Source: Spongilla lacustris (lineage: Eukaryota > Porifera > Demospongiae > Spongillida > Spongillidae). Taken from it: 64,000 nt of DNA. The stretch is from NCBI GenBank assembly GCA_949361645.1, contig OX442435.1, positions 6,211,045-6,275,044 on the forward strand, read 5' to 3'. Below the pieces are notes generated by a model. That model made no database searches. It saw only the letters and a list, made by a program, of their open reading frames with translations, and was not told the origin of the DNA. The translations under genes and the position numbers were made by a program. Positions 1 to 10,718 of the stretch are shown here, piece after piece (position 1 is the stretch's first letter; each line of letters starts with the position of its first letter).

Positions 1-36
1 CTCCCTTAAGAATCTTGCGTCCTCGCAAGACAGTAG

Positions 37-603
37 TTATGAGAATCCGGCCTGGTAATGATCTGGAGGCCTCCTAAATCTCTCTGGATTTCGCCTAAAA
101 TTTTCTGTACGTACCAGAGGCTCTCTCTCATTTCCTCTCCCTGCATCAATTTCCTCATTTCCTTCCTCCTCATTCAGCAGATCAGCTTCATCATATCTCT
201 CTTCAGCCTCAAACATTATGATACCTCCATTGGTTTGATTCCTGTCAGTAGAAATAGAATGCTGTGGTTGAGAAGTTTCAGTTCCTTCTGGGTCACTTAA
301 GCATAATTTGAGACGATTCTTGTGAACCACCTGTTTCTGATCGCCCCCAGTAAGTTGAATTCGGTAATTAACTGCACTCAACTTGTCTAGAATGGTGTAT
401 GGTCCCCTCCATAACGAAGACAATTTTTTAGTTGTACCACTCTTCACTGCTGGTACAAAAAGCCACACTCTGTCACCCACATGTAAGGTCTCTTCCACAA
501 CCCTTTTGTCTGAAACTTGTTTTTGCTTCCAATGAGCCTCTCTGTTTCTTTGACGCACTTCTAAAATTGCCATACGCATTGAGGCTCGGGTCTGCTTAAA
601 CAT
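37..603 (-). pseudogene. pol: gypsy integrase C-terminal domain
   Basis: It contains the conserved GPY/F-like module (SLWRGPYTI) and the basic segment before it (VGDRVWLFVPAVKSG), typical of Ty3/gypsy integrase C-termini. About 80 acidic and basic residues of low complexity follow to the stop at 37. There is no chromodomain. It is joined to the core frame by the +1 break at 599-601. Confidence 0.85.
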
Positions 604-964
604 AGTCTGGTATGTTTTTTGTTTCAGACAGAGGTTTTCCTAATATCACATCAATTGGCAAATTAGGAGACCTTCCAAATGTCACCATAAATGGTGTATA
701 CCCTGTACATTCATGAACAGCAGTTCGATATGCTAATAGCACCTTCTGCAGGTGATCATCCCAGTCTCTTTGATGGCTGGAAACCATTTTGGACAGTGAG
801 CCTTCTAGTGTCCTATTGAAACGCTCTACTTGGCCATTTCCTTGTGGGTGATAAGCAGTCGTTTGAGTGCGTTTGATACCTAGCTGATCACACAGAGATT
901 GAATCATCTCGCTGACAAAATTTGAGCCCTTGTCACTGTGCATTACTTCGGGTACACCATATCT
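596..964 (-). pseudogene. pol: gypsy integrase core, second half
   Basis: This carries the second core aspartate region (HSDKGSNFVSEMI) and the catalytic glutamate region (YHPQGNGQVERFNRTL), the DD35E-type end of the core. It is cut off from the first half by the 965-2799 transposon. It ends at a stop made by one extra T in a TTT run at 599-601; the C-terminal domain continues one frame over. Confidence 0.88.
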
Positions 965-1636
965 CACGGCTGTTTGCGGCCATACATTTTGTGGACACTA
1001 GGTTATTTACCCGAAACATTGAAATGATTACTTAGAGCCTTAGCAACGCCCATGACAACCCCAGAGTTGAACAAAAACGTGAGCCAGCACAAAACAGGTT
1101 CGTTATTGTCACCCTTTGAAAACACGAATTAAAGCCAGCATCATTTTTCTATTTACAGTGCTTACCTCATGCTACAGTTTCGTTGCAACGGCGCGTTATA
1201 GGTCGTGAAAGCGGGTAACTCGCGATGTACCTCCCCTATTCGAAGCGAATTATCTACGTTCCCAACCGATAGAAAGTCGAAATCAAAGCTGAATCTTGAA
1301 GAACTTAGAAGGTACTAGCTTATAATTGTATGTGCTAAAAGCCAACTTTTTTTTTTGCCAGGGATTTTTGATACCAAAGTTACGCGAGAAAAGCGATCAT
1401 GTCATCGCTGGTAGGAGTGTCGCTGCCACATTTTGTGGAGCCACGGAGAGTAGATGCTCCTTTACCATTAGCACCAATTGTCGAACTTTGTCAGGAACTG
1501 AATGGTACGTCCTTTGTAGTCCGTTGAACCTTGCATGTATGGATTCAGCCCCCTGTGTTCTCCGAGGAGGCCAAATCCAACATGCGTTTTCCTGCTTTCT
1601 GCAGGTCAGCCTTCGCTGGTTCACCATTGCACTGGT

Positions 1637-1688
1637 GTGTGTGTGTGTGCGCGCGCGTGTGTGTGTGTGTTTGCGTGTGTGTGTGTGT

Positions 1689-1725
<37 letters not shown>
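1637..1725. repeat. (TG)n microsatellite inside the nested transposon
   Basis: TG dinucleotides with short CG interruptions, lying just after the RING-like segment. The Thr-His and Val-Cys reading frames across it are artefacts of the repeat. Confidence 0.95.
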
Positions 1726-1726
<1 letters not shown>

Positions 1727-1739
1727 CATACTCACAAGC

Positions 1740-2040
1740 CTTAATGTCCTTCCTACAGGTTTGACACAGAAGTGCCTGGATCAATAGTGTTGCTGCCTTT
1801 AGCTGTGGTGCAGTTAGTGGAGTATCCATGAAGCAGCATGGCCATTTGACCCACTACAATTGAACACCTTGAACCACTCGACCATGCAGGCAGTGCACAC
1901 CAGTGCCCTACATGGGAGCTCCAGAGGCTGGTGTAAAATCCTCAGGTATATGGGACACAGTAGTTGCTCCAGGATTGCTGGATTGTTGGAGCTGGCCATT
2001 AAGTGGTCAGCCAGTAAGGATTCAGTGGGAGGGGCTATTG
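1740..2040 (-). pseudogene. RING-finger-like segment of the inserted transposon, decayed
   Basis: The minus-strand frame reads LCPIYLRILHQPLELPCRAL then VCTACMVEWFKV. This fits a C3HC4 RING with the second cysteine changed to Y and the histidine lost; after a stop, another frame gives [16 protein letters not shown], which fits the last C-x2-C pair. RAG1 and N-RAG-type transposons carry a RING after the first zinc region, and this segment lies in that order on the minus strand. It has two missing metal ligands and one frame break, so it is not functional as written. Confidence 0.45.
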
Positions 2041-2179
2041 CATGCATGCCTAAAATGATCTTCTGTGGGCTGTGGACAACTGCAGGCAGGGTGATAATGT
2101 ATGGCAAATCAGAATGTAAGGTGAACACAATTTACTACTATCCCCCACAGTCAACAGCAGGCAGCACAAGTTTGCAACA

Positions 2180-2402
2180 GTATAGCAGAACTGCTGTAGA
2201 AGCAAGGAGGGTGAGTTTTAACTATGTCATTGCTGGTGTTAATAGCAAAGACAGTGTACAAATGAGCTGCAACCTTGGTAGATGTATGAACTCCTTGTTT
2301 TCTTTTTCCTAGCCTCCACCAAGAAGTGACCACGCAGCTCTTTGACTGTCGTTTTGTGGTGCTCCATCCAAAACCACACCTATTATTCATAAAAATACTC
2401 AT
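2180..2402 (-). pseudogene. RAG1-N-terminal-like zinc region, decayed
   Basis: The minus-strand frame gives YTVFAINTSNDIVKTHPPCF, matching the spacing F-x-[IV]-[ND]-x3-D-x4-H-P-x2-F that I recall from the RAG1 N-terminal region and from RAG1-N-like transposons. The element at 59967-60179 has the same spacing with better preserved cysteines. Here the downstream cysteine pair is displaced (…QTCAACC), and upstream only RCGFG remains of a C-x2-C-G knuckle. It is probably one exon of a transposase or its accessory domain. No catalytic core is visible. Confidence 0.5.
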
Positions 2403-2799
2403 GTCCAGTTCAGTGTTAAAAAAAAAAGTTGGCTAGTTGTGAACATAGTATATATGCTCTCCCATGTGTGTTGTTTAGTGTTCTTGCTTACCGTCCTGTT
2501 CTGTCGGTTGGTTCGGTCGTACACCAAGCTTGAAGTAGACCCGCCAAAATTACATAGGCTTAAAAACGGGCTGCGCATAACTATTAATCAAATCAAAAGT
2601 TGTTGCGCGTTTATCATATTGTTGACTAGACTGGTAGGGTGTGTGCGGGAGCTATTTGTTTCAACAGAATTGCTTACAACACGTGTGGTATATGGATCGC
2701 CAAAAACAACATGTATAATGAGGTACGAACATTACAGCTTTAGGGGCGTATACCGTATTGTCTAATTATAAACCTAGTGTCCAGCCGCAAACAGCCGTG

Positions 2800-3784
2800 A
2801 TCTGCAAACTATCTCATCAGTCAGAACTTTCGCCAGTGTGAGGCTATCAGTTTTGACCAAAGGAAATGCCTCTACCCATTTGCTAAATAGGTCTGTCACC
2901 ACTAGAATGTATTTATTTCCCTTCATGCTTGTAGGCAAAGGACCCATAATATCCCATGACAGTTTCTGGAAAGGATAATCAGCATTGATAGTACCAAGTG
3001 GGGCTTGCGACTTTGGCACTGGTTGGTTACGCCTTTGACATTGCTCACATTTTACAACTGCAGTACGAATATCCTGCTCATATCCAGGCCAAAAAAATCG
3101 TTCACTGATTTTCTCAAAGGTCTTGTAGATGCCAAAATGTCCTGACTTCACATGAAGTTGATCAAAAATGAATTTTCTTAAAGATTGAGGCACTACAATC
3201 TGTGTCCTGGGCTTAGTGCTGCTTTTTCGTGATTGGCGACATAAAACTCCATTTATGATCATAAATTTGTGCCATCTTTCCAGTTCGCATGAAAGCTGCT
3301 TGCCTTCTTTCAATGCCCTAATGATGTTAGCAGTAAATTCATCAGATGCCTGTTCACGCTTCAACTCTTCAACATCCCCAAGATACGTAATGCTATTCAC
3401 GAGTACCAAGCCATCATCTTCAGCTATGTTGGATGCAGATATAATGTGACTCGCTTTTATGGTTTCTTCTGATGATGGTCTCCGAGACAGTCCATCTGCA
3501 TTAGCATTGTTCTTTCCAGATCTGTACCTGATAGACATGTCAAATTGTTGAAGGTACAGAAGCCAACGTGTAAGCCTCCCTCCAGTATCTTTCAGTCCCC
3601 TTAGCGACGTTAATGGGTTGTGGTCCATCAACAACATGAACTGCTTGCCATAGAGATAAGGAAAAAAACTCCTTGATTGCTGCAACAGCTGCCAATGCCT
3701 CCCTTTCAATTGTTGAGTAATTCCTTTCAGCTTTATTAAGTTGCCGGCTCCAATAAGCAATAACTTTTTCCTCACCTTCCACAT
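2800..3784 (-). pseudogene. pol: gypsy RNase H C-terminus, integrase zinc domain and first half of catalytic core
   Basis: The reading frame begins out of frame, then gives the RNase H end (YRSGKNNANADGLSRR), the integrase HHCC zinc domain (H..H at HVKSGHFG and CEQCQRR) and the first core aspartate (SWDIMGPLP). It stops in the inserted transposon, seven codons after the junction at 2799/2800. The rest of the core resumes at 964. The target-site copy ATCT (2800-2803) matches 961-964, so the gypsy frame is continuous if the insertion and one ATCT copy are disregarded. Confidence 0.9.
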
Positions 3785-6329
3785 CTTGACTTAACACTGC
3801 ACCAATTGCTGTACCAGAAGCATCTGTGGCCACGATGAATGGATGGTTGAATTGAGGATAAGCCAGTATAGGTGAAGTAGTTAATTTCTGTTTCAATGAC
3901 ACAAAAGCATTTTGGCATTCTTGGTACCATTGATATCCTTCTCCACTCTTACTAGTCAGCTTATGCAAAGGTTCAGCGATGCTAGAATAGCCCTTGATGA
4001 ACCTGCGGTAATAGTTGGAAAGGCCAAGAAATTGCCTCAACTGCTTTAAATCAGTTGGTACTGGAAACTCAAGCACTGCACTAACCTTATCAGGGTCTGT
4101 TCTAATGCCTTGTTTAGATACTATGTGACCCAGATACTTGATCTCACTTTTAGCAAAGGGACATTTACTAGCCTTCAACTTAAGACCAGCAGCAGCCAGA
4201 TGTTGGAAAACAGTTCTAAGACGCTCAAGATGTTGATTGAAATTAGTGCTAAACACCACAACATCATCTATGTAAATCAGGCATTCCTCATAAGTTAGAC
4301 CAGCAAGGACACATTCCATCAATCTCTCAAACGTAGCTGGAGCATTAGTTAAACCAAATGGCATCACATTGAACTCAAAGTGACCATCACGGGTAGAAAA
4401 GGCTGTTTTCTCCTTATCACCCTCTTCTACCTCCACTTGCCAATAACCAGACGCTAAATCCAAAGTACTAAACATCTGCGCGCCTGCTAAAGCTTCCAGT
4501 GTTTCATCAATTCGTGGTAATGGATATGCATCCTTGAAAGTTACTTCATTTAACTTCCTAAAGTCCACACAGAACCTCCATGAACCATCTTTTTTCTTGA
4601 CCATGACAATGGGAGAAGACCAAGGACTACTGCTTTTTCTTATCACCCCTTGCTTCAACATTTTCTTTATTTCAGCACTAACTGTATCTTGCAGTGAATG
4701 TGGTATTCTCCGCAAGTGCTCTCTAATGGGTGTCCCTCTTGTCTTTATTGAATGTTTGACCACTGTTGTTCTGCCCAAAGGACTCCCCTCAGATGCAAAA
4801 AGTCCCCGAAACTCCCATATCAGGTCCTTTAATTTCTGTTTTTCCACTGTTTTAAGATCAGGCCCATTTAAATCAACTTCAGGCATTTGATCGTTCTGTG
4901 TGGCATTGGAAATCTGATCAGGATCATCCTCAATGTTCATGATGCACTGGCCTGCATGCAGACGAAAACGTCCCACTTGAGTGCCTTTGTACAACATGAC
5001 GTCTTCATGGCCAATGTTGGTAATGTTTATAGGAACCTCATTGTTTGCATCAACCTTACTGAGGCTACGTGCTAAAAGCAACCCTTTCTTAATGCTGTTT
5101 GGCTCAATTAACCCTTCTTCACCCTTCAACCCACTACAGCTATTTAGCTTCCCCTTGATTAGGATTTGTGATCTTGCTGGAAGCTTCATCGTCTCAGCCA
5201 TGCTAACACCCAACTCCATATCACAGTTTTCAATCACTTTCCCATGCGGCACAGTCTGCTTAGGAACTTCCATGCGAGACTGTTCGCCCGAAGACCGCAA
5301 CGTCAATTTACTGTTACAACAGTCGATAAGTGCATGATGACAAGAGAGGAAATCCATGCCCAGTAAACACTCAACAGTAAGCTGCCTGACTACAACGAAT
5401 ACATGGTTTGTACATACTCTGTCTAATGACACTTCCAGTTCTACGCTTCCTACAACGTCAAGTGGACTGCCATTTGCCCCTATTGTAAACGGAGCGTCCC
5501 GAGTTATTTTCACGCTGTTGGGTAAGACGGTATGACATATGACACTAATTGCAGCACCCGTGTCAATCAAAAAGTTAACAGGACGTTTGCCAATGAGCCC
5601 CCTCGCGCGCATCGTTGAACAATTTGTCCCAAGTACAAGAAACGGACTCACCCTTGTTTCATCCCGTTGTGCTTCACGACCCCGAACTGCTGATGGACAG
5701 TTCCTTTGAATATGGCCTTCTTTGTTGCAGTGGTAGCAACGCCTAGTGTCTTGCCAGTGTCTCTGTGGCGATGACGTTACATGTTTCTCTTCCAGACGAG
5801 ATTCCAAAGCGTCAATCCTGTTTATCACTTTTTCGAGCATATCCCGTAGGCTGTCCTGTGTTCCTGTCTGCAGTGCCTGGACGTTTAATCCATCACCTCT
5901 ATGGAACCCCAACACTCGTTCTACTCGAATTGCACTTCTCACTGCCTGGTCCAAGTCATCATGGTCGTTATCACGGTTCAAAAGCACCTGTCTGGCAATC
6001 TCTGGTAGCAATCCCGAAATAAAACGTCCGAAGAAAACGCTAGACGTATCAACACAATCCTTAGGGTAAGCCTCCATGAACAGCTTGCATAGAGATAACT
6101 CAAAGTCCCTTACAGATTCGTTGGACTCCTGCCGTCTCTCGCCAAACTTCCTTGCTGCGGCTAATGGATCCTTCGTTAGGCCAGCCCTGTCTGCTAATGC
6201 TTTCTTCATCGTACCATGCAGTGTCAGCTTTTTCTGCCGTCGTGAGAGTAGTGAATAAGTCAATAAGTTTGCCACGTAACAAGGTGGGGAGCATCGCCGC
6301 GTCTCGTCCATTTTCCCACTTGTTCGCAA
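3540..6329 (-). pseudogene. pol: gypsy gag (C-terminal part), protease, reverse transcriptase, RNase H start
   Basis: Residues 1-30 are out of frame; true gag sequence starts at about residue 40. In order: a CCHC knuckle (CYHCNKEGHIQRNC, about 198-211), a retropepsin with active site DTGA (about 255), the RT palm with catalytic YIDD (about 686-689) preceded by fingers motifs, and an RNase H start (VATDASG). After the segment EREALAAV the frame is lost at a run of seven T on the minus strand (plus 3661-3668). One T fewer would keep the frame into the 2774-3784 reading frame, so the last 35 or so residues here are a shadow. gag and pol appear fused in one frame, as in some gypsy lineages. Confidence 0.92.
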
Positions 6330-6426
6330 CTGCTATTAGTTCGAACCTTGTCCATGCGCGTTCATACTCTTCAATGCTATCAGCACAAATCTCCGGCAGT
6401 GTCAAACCGTGAATTGCCTGTGACAT
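6100..6426 (-). pseudogene. gag: gypsy gag, N-terminal frame
   Basis: The gag start codon is at 6426, next to the primer-binding site. The first 70 or so residues are a compact, mostly helical capsid-like segment with no zinc knuckle. Near 6230 the frame stops matching and gag continues in the next frame, so a single extra base splits the gene. Downstream of about 6220 this frame is a shadow. The protein would coat the retrotransposon RNA particle. Confidence 0.7.
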
Positions 6427-6444
6427 ATCCCACCGCTGCCACCA
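6427..6444 (-). other. Probable tRNA primer-binding site of the gypsy element
   Basis: On the minus strand this reads TGGTGGCAGCGGTGGGAT, one base after the LTR end and directly before the gag ATG at 6426. The TGGTG..AG.GGTGGGAT pattern is like PBS sequences complementary to a tRNA 3' end, possibly tRNA-Leu or tRNA-Ser; the exact tRNA is not determined. Confidence 0.55.
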
Positions 6445-6445
6445 A

Positions 6446-6615
6446 TGTAACGGGTATCAACTATGCCAGAGAGCAACACACATATACAAACTCGAGAACA
6501 CCAAAAACTCTCTATTGACACTTAGCAACACATGTTTTATGCATGTTCGCATAGCATGCGTAAGCACGCACGATTATTACCTAATACTAATTACGTCATT
6601 GAGTTCTTGGTTACA
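6446..6615 (-). repeat. 5' LTR of the gypsy element (about 170 bp)
   Basis: The segment starts TGTAAC and ends GTTACA, an inverted hexamer with the usual TG..CA LTR ends. It lies one base from a primer-binding-like sequence. The LTR is short for Ty3/gypsy. The matching 3' LTR is outside the window, so the boundaries rest on terminal structure only. It begins 29 bp after the PCYT1 stop codon, in the same orientation. Confidence 0.65.
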
Positions 6616-6643
6616 TGTGTGTGCATGTGGGTGGGCTGTTGCA

Positions 6644-8030
6644 CTAGTCGTTCTCTTCTTCATCACTTGCAGGAGGTGATAACCGTGCAGTGGGTGATGG
6701 GGTGCCACTCCCACTGGCTCCTTCCCCAGGGGATCCAAATGCTCTTTTCAGTTTTTCCTTCTTGTCTTGAATGAATCCACTCTGTACAGTAAGAAAGGCA
6801 GCTAGCAAAACATGCACTGAAGGTAGCTAGCAAACCATGCATGCACCGAAACTGTCTAAGTACTGACAATTTTTCCTTCCTTGCCAAATAGTCCGATGAA
6901 CCCAGCCACCAAATCTTTAGACTTTTCTTCACAACGCTCTTTGATGTTGTGCATTTTGCTGCGCACCTGAAGCTCCTTCTCCTGTGCAAGCAACAACGGT
7001 CAGATATTATTATCATCCCTCTTGGACAGAAAAATGAATAGTAGCACTGAAGGACAGCACCAATAACTAGCCTTCATAAACCCGACAAGGATTGTACAAA
7101 TAACTAACCTTCATAAACCCCACATTAAGCTCCTTGGCAGTGTAGCCACGGGCCAAATTTCTCTGAATGTAGACATCATAGTCTTTCACAATGCGTGTAA
7201 TGAGGTCTGATGTAGAAATGCCGTCTGTGCGCTCAGTGGCTACGAACTTGCCCTGTTCCTTCAGCCAACCGTAGGCATCTTCGCTATCTGCAGTCTTGTA
7301 AGGTAGGGCATCATGGGCCACGAAGTCAATCTAACAGGATGACGTAATCAGCACTCAGTCCAGAAATGCTTATACACACACCTGGTGTTCCTCCATGAAC
7401 TCCGGGGTTACCACCCACGGGGCATTTTCCACTACCTCGTCGACATAGCGGCAGTGTCTAACTGTATCGTATCTTTCTTGTTCAGAGTTAACAGTAAGAC
7501 CCTTCTTTTTTCGTGTAAGTTCATCACTACAGACTTACAACGTATACGTACACAAGTTGTTTTTCATCAGCGCTTGCGCTGTGTACGTACGTCGCACCTG
7601 ACTTACCTCCAATTAGCAAGTACGTATTGGGGAACGTGTTCTTAGCTTGCATCAGCTGCCTGGCGTGGCCATTATGGAAAAGGTCGAATATACCATCTGC
7701 ATAGACACGAACTGGTTCTGGAGAATCGAAACCACTTTGGTCAATACCCAGCACGGGGCCGGCATTAATAAGTTACCTGTTGTACCACGTTGCGCTTCTT
7801 CAAGGGTAATAGGATGATTGCGAGGGCACGGAGCTGGTAGTTCGCTGCTGTACGGCGCAGGCTTTTTCACTGAGCTCGACACTGGTTGCACGCAGCCCTG
7901 GGACCGGACCAGATAGCAACGCTTTTGGAAAATGGCAAGCGTGACTACGACGCCTCACTTTTTTAGGCATTGGCCCGGTCGTATCGTCTTCGCTGCAGTC
8001 ACCGTGGTGCAGGCGCTTCCGAGTAGACAT
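6644..8030 (-). CDS. PCYT1: Choline-phosphate cytidylyltransferase (CTP:phosphocholine), seven exons
   Basis: Coding exons on minus: 8030-7959, 7897-7777, 7717-7607, 7534-7382, 7330-7109, 6981-6868, 6781-6644, all with GT..AG introns of 59-127 bp. The product of about 309 residues makes CDP-choline, the rate-limiting step of phosphatidylcholine synthesis. Visible features are a basic N-terminus (MPKK, nuclear-signal-like), the HxGH nucleotide-binding motif HNGH (about 79-82), RHCRYVDEV, the [11 protein letters not shown] motif (about 186), an amphipathic membrane-binding helix rich in K/E, and a short tail with Ser-Pro sites ([10 protein letters not shown]). The tail is much shorter than in mammals. 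One extra base in a C4 run (7500-7503) breaks the fourth exon; all other junctions keep frame, so I read this as sequence error rather than a dead gene. Confidence 0.93.
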
Positions 8031-8427
8031 GCTTGCTAAGGATGCGAAGGTGTGGCACAATGACCACCTCAGCAATTAATTATTACAATAGCCAATTATG
8101 GAAATTATAATCGTGCACATCACGGTTTCATTGCGTTGAAACGTTGGACAAAAAGACTACGCCCCTTGAAACGAAATTTTTTCATAGCAACAGACTTAAT
8201 TACGACCCTAGCAACACACCTGTTCTTGTGGAACAGGATGAACCTTTTTGTACAGACCGTTTCGATACAGTGCCAGCGTTGTCTATGTACAGTTTCTTCA
8301 ATGTCTACTGGTATTAATGATGTGCATCTCTGGCGCTATCTTTCAATCCTGGATGTGGCACTAGCTTGCAAATCCACGGCAGCGGCGTAGGAAGGAGTTT
8401 AAAAGTGGGGGTGGCAAACGAAATACG

Positions 8428-8429
8428 AG

Positions 8430-8462
<33 letters not shown>

Positions 8463-8515
8463 GGGGGGGGGAGGGGGGGGGAGGGGGGGGGAGGGGGGGG
8501 GGAGGGGGGGGGAGA
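8428..8515. repeat. Poly-G tract with A interruptions
   Basis: About 35 uninterrupted G, then G8-10 blocks separated by single A. It sits just inside the left end of the 8380-9647 element. Glycine- and proline-rich reading frames across it are artefacts. Confidence 0.9.
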
Positions 8516-8528
8516 GAGGGTCCCCCTT

Positions 8529-9305
8529 CAGGGGCGGATTTAGGGGGGGGGGGTCCAGGGGGTCCGGACCCCCCCTTTCCTATATGAAGAATGACGTAAT
8601 GCATTAGAATGACGTAATGCATACTGTAATCTATGTAGCGTTCTGCATGTTACCATGGATTTGCAGGCTTGCACATCGTTCTAGCCAAGCGGGATCTAGA
8701 TCGATCTAACTAAATCCTCCCATTAACGAAATTTAATTTTGCATGTGTGGTTAATTAGTATTTAATCGCGAGATCGATCGAATGGTGCGTGTGAGCAGGA
8801 ATTGAGGTAAGCGATAAAAAGACGCGAATGGGATGGATCTCTGATTCTTTTCCTCAGATAACAGGTAGCTATAGAGCTAAACAAACTAAAAGTACTAATA
8901 CTATAGTAAAACATACATGAGTCGTTTATAGACCGGCATGTAGCTGGTGCATGGCCACGTGCACGCTTCGGTCACAAATTCACAAAAGCTGAATTTGCGT
9001 CACGAAGTAGCAGTAGGAACCATAGGATTGTGAAAAATGAAGAGTTTTCTCGTCGCTATCCATGCAAGCGCAGGTTCTAGTAATCCGTGATGTTTGTATT
9101 GGATATCACTGTGAATTTCATGCTAAATAAACGCAAAAGCAAAAAGCGGCTGGGGCGAAGCCCCAGACCCCACTGGGGGAGCTATCAGCGCTCCCCCAGA
9201 CCCCCTTGCTGTCACGGGAGGGGGCACGCCCCCTCCCGTACCCTCCCCCACTGGTGAATATATTTATCGGACCCCCCCTTTCCCGAAACCCTGGATCCGC
9301 CCCTG
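8529..9305. mobile_element. Nested hAT5-like element (CAGGGGCGGAT ends)
   Basis: The ends are CAGGGGCGGATTTAG and, reverse-complemented, CAGGGGCGGATCCAG. CCCTT lies on both sides (8524-8528, 9306-9310). It contains the module ..CTGGGGCGAAGCCCCAGACC.. followed by GGGGGAGCT and TCCCCCA palindromes (9148-9215), which recurs at 10155, 12232, 36814 and 57729. Noncoding. Confidence 0.7.
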
Positions 9306-10019
9306 CCCTTGCGATAGGCCAAATACGAGCGGGGGGGGGGCTGCGATACATGTCATTAGGGAGAGAAGGCCTATGAATAATTAGCTCAATGAATAATTAA
9401 CGTGAGCGTGTGTAATAGGCCAAATACGAACGGGGGAGGGGGGATTCCCCTTGCAACGTAAGCTAAACCACTTATTAATAATTTAGGTAGGTAATTCGTG
9501 AGTAATACATCGAAGCATTCTGAGCAAAATTAAAGATAGGTTTCGCTTGGTTTTTGATTTCTAATAAAAATAAAATAGTATCGCTGGTGGAAAAGTGGGA
9601 GGGGGGGGGGGGAGGGGGGGGGGGCCCCCCCTTTTCCTACGCCACTGCACGGGGTGATTCTCGACCTAGGAGGGTAAACGTTGCCCTGGTAAAGTTTCCG
9701 CCCTTATAAAGTACCTTGAAATTTCAACAGTGTAAAGCCGGTAGGTTGTCTCTATATTTTCCAATGTCATCTCGTGGTGCCGCGTATTCTACTAGAAGTT
9801 GTGAGCCTTCAGAATATTGTTATTTTTAGCGCTATCACCCGCGACGCCATATTCTGTATAGTGTATTGACTTGTTACAACTATTTGTCTATGCATTGGTA
9901 AAGATGGATCTTAGCCAGATTACACTCTGGATGATCGGGTGGATGCATGCTAGGTGAAACCCTCCTGCAACGGGCAGTGGCGTAGTGTGGTTGCTGAGCA
10001 CCCGGGAACATAATGCAAT

Positions 10020-10681
10020 AATGGCGCCCCCCCTACAAATAAAGGGGCGGATCTAGGATTTTGCAGCGAGGGTTGGTATGCAGCCGCAAGGGTGGAGAGG
10101 GATATGCCGGGCATCGATCCTCCCAGCAAGGGGGTATGCATAGCTCACCCAAAGGGGTCTGGGGCGGAGCCCCAGCCGCTTTGCAACTTTCGCACTTTTT
10201 AAGCCACAAAACATGATACTTTCGTATTAAATTTAACAGCTAATAATTTGCATTGTGCTTCCGCAAGCAACCTATGCCTTCGCATTAGGAAATTTAGTTT
10301 GGGAAAGTATCCGCCCCCGCAAAATTACCCTCGCGCTATGACTGGCTCTATGTGTACCTGTCTGTACGATAACGCTCGCTGCCTGTGCATAACAGGCTCA
10401 CAACATCAGCGAGCGATAACCCTGAAGTTGGAACTGCAAAGTGTCGTGGGTTTATTCAACAGATTATGGAGGTGACGATTGGATACCGTATCTTCAATGT
10501 CGGTGATTAGAAATGAATTTAAAAGTTTGCGTGCAGATCGAGTGCAGATGTAACATTGTTTATTAACAAGACTCAAGAGCCGAGGTGCCCGCGGGCCCGT
10601 TCGCGTTAACGCGATATTATCTGAGCAAATTGTCTTTTTTGGCGCCCCTAAACCCCTGCGCCCGGGGACATATGTCCCCCC

Positions 10682-10718
<37 letters not shown>

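Larger units (their letters stand above)
965..2799 (-). mobile_element. DNA transposon inserted in gypsy integrase (CACGGCTGTT family, RAG1-N-like coding)
   Basis: The left end is CACGGCTGTTTGCGGC; the right end is its reverse complement. After a 12-base difference the inverted repeat continues as GGACACTAGGTT, giving terminal inverted repeats of about 30 bp. Both sides carry ATCT (961-964 and 2800-2803), a 4-bp target duplication. Removing the insert plus one ATCT leaves the gypsy integrase frame open, which proves the ends. Inside, on the minus strand, are decayed pieces resembling the RAG1 N-terminal zinc region (2180-2402) and a RING finger (about 1740-2040). The 4-bp duplication and CAC terminus fit Chapaev (CMC) elements; this class assignment is inference. 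Confidence 0.88.
1..6615 (-). mobile_element. Ty3/gypsy LTR retrotransposon, nearly complete, 3' LTR beyond window edge
   Basis: On the minus strand the order is LTR (6446-6615), primer-binding site, gag with a CCHC knuckle, protease, reverse transcriptase, RNase H, integrase core, integrase C-terminus, then a purine-rich stretch at about positions 1-12 (read on minus ...TTAAGGGAG) that looks like a polypurine tract. The 3' LTR should therefore start just left of position 1. Protease-RT-RNaseH-integrase order is the Ty3/gypsy arrangement. The copy is broken by a DNA transposon at 965-2799 and by three single-base frame breaks (about 6230, 3661-3668 and 599-601). No chromodomain is visible after the integrase. 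Confidence 0.93.
8380..9647. mobile_element. hAT5-like nonautonomous element (CAG[CT]GGCGTAGGAA ends), G-rich
   Basis: The ends are CAGCGGCGTAGGAA and, reverse-complemented, CAGTGGCGTAGGAA. CACGG flanks both sides (8375-8379 and 9648-9652) as a 5-bp target duplication, and the homologous element at 58.28 kb has one CACGG and no insertion. hAT-type CAG termini with 5-bp duplications are known as hAT5; the class is inferred. Interrupted G runs lie just inside both ends. It has no coding capacity and contains another element at 8529-9305. Confidence 0.75.

Noticed and set aside
1860..2312. 150-residue plus-strand frame
   Set aside because: Antisense to the better supported RING and RAG1-N-like pieces; no motif of its own.
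8314..8622. Pro-rich and Gly-rich frames
   Set aside because: They lie on the G-homopolymer of a noncoding hAT5-like element.
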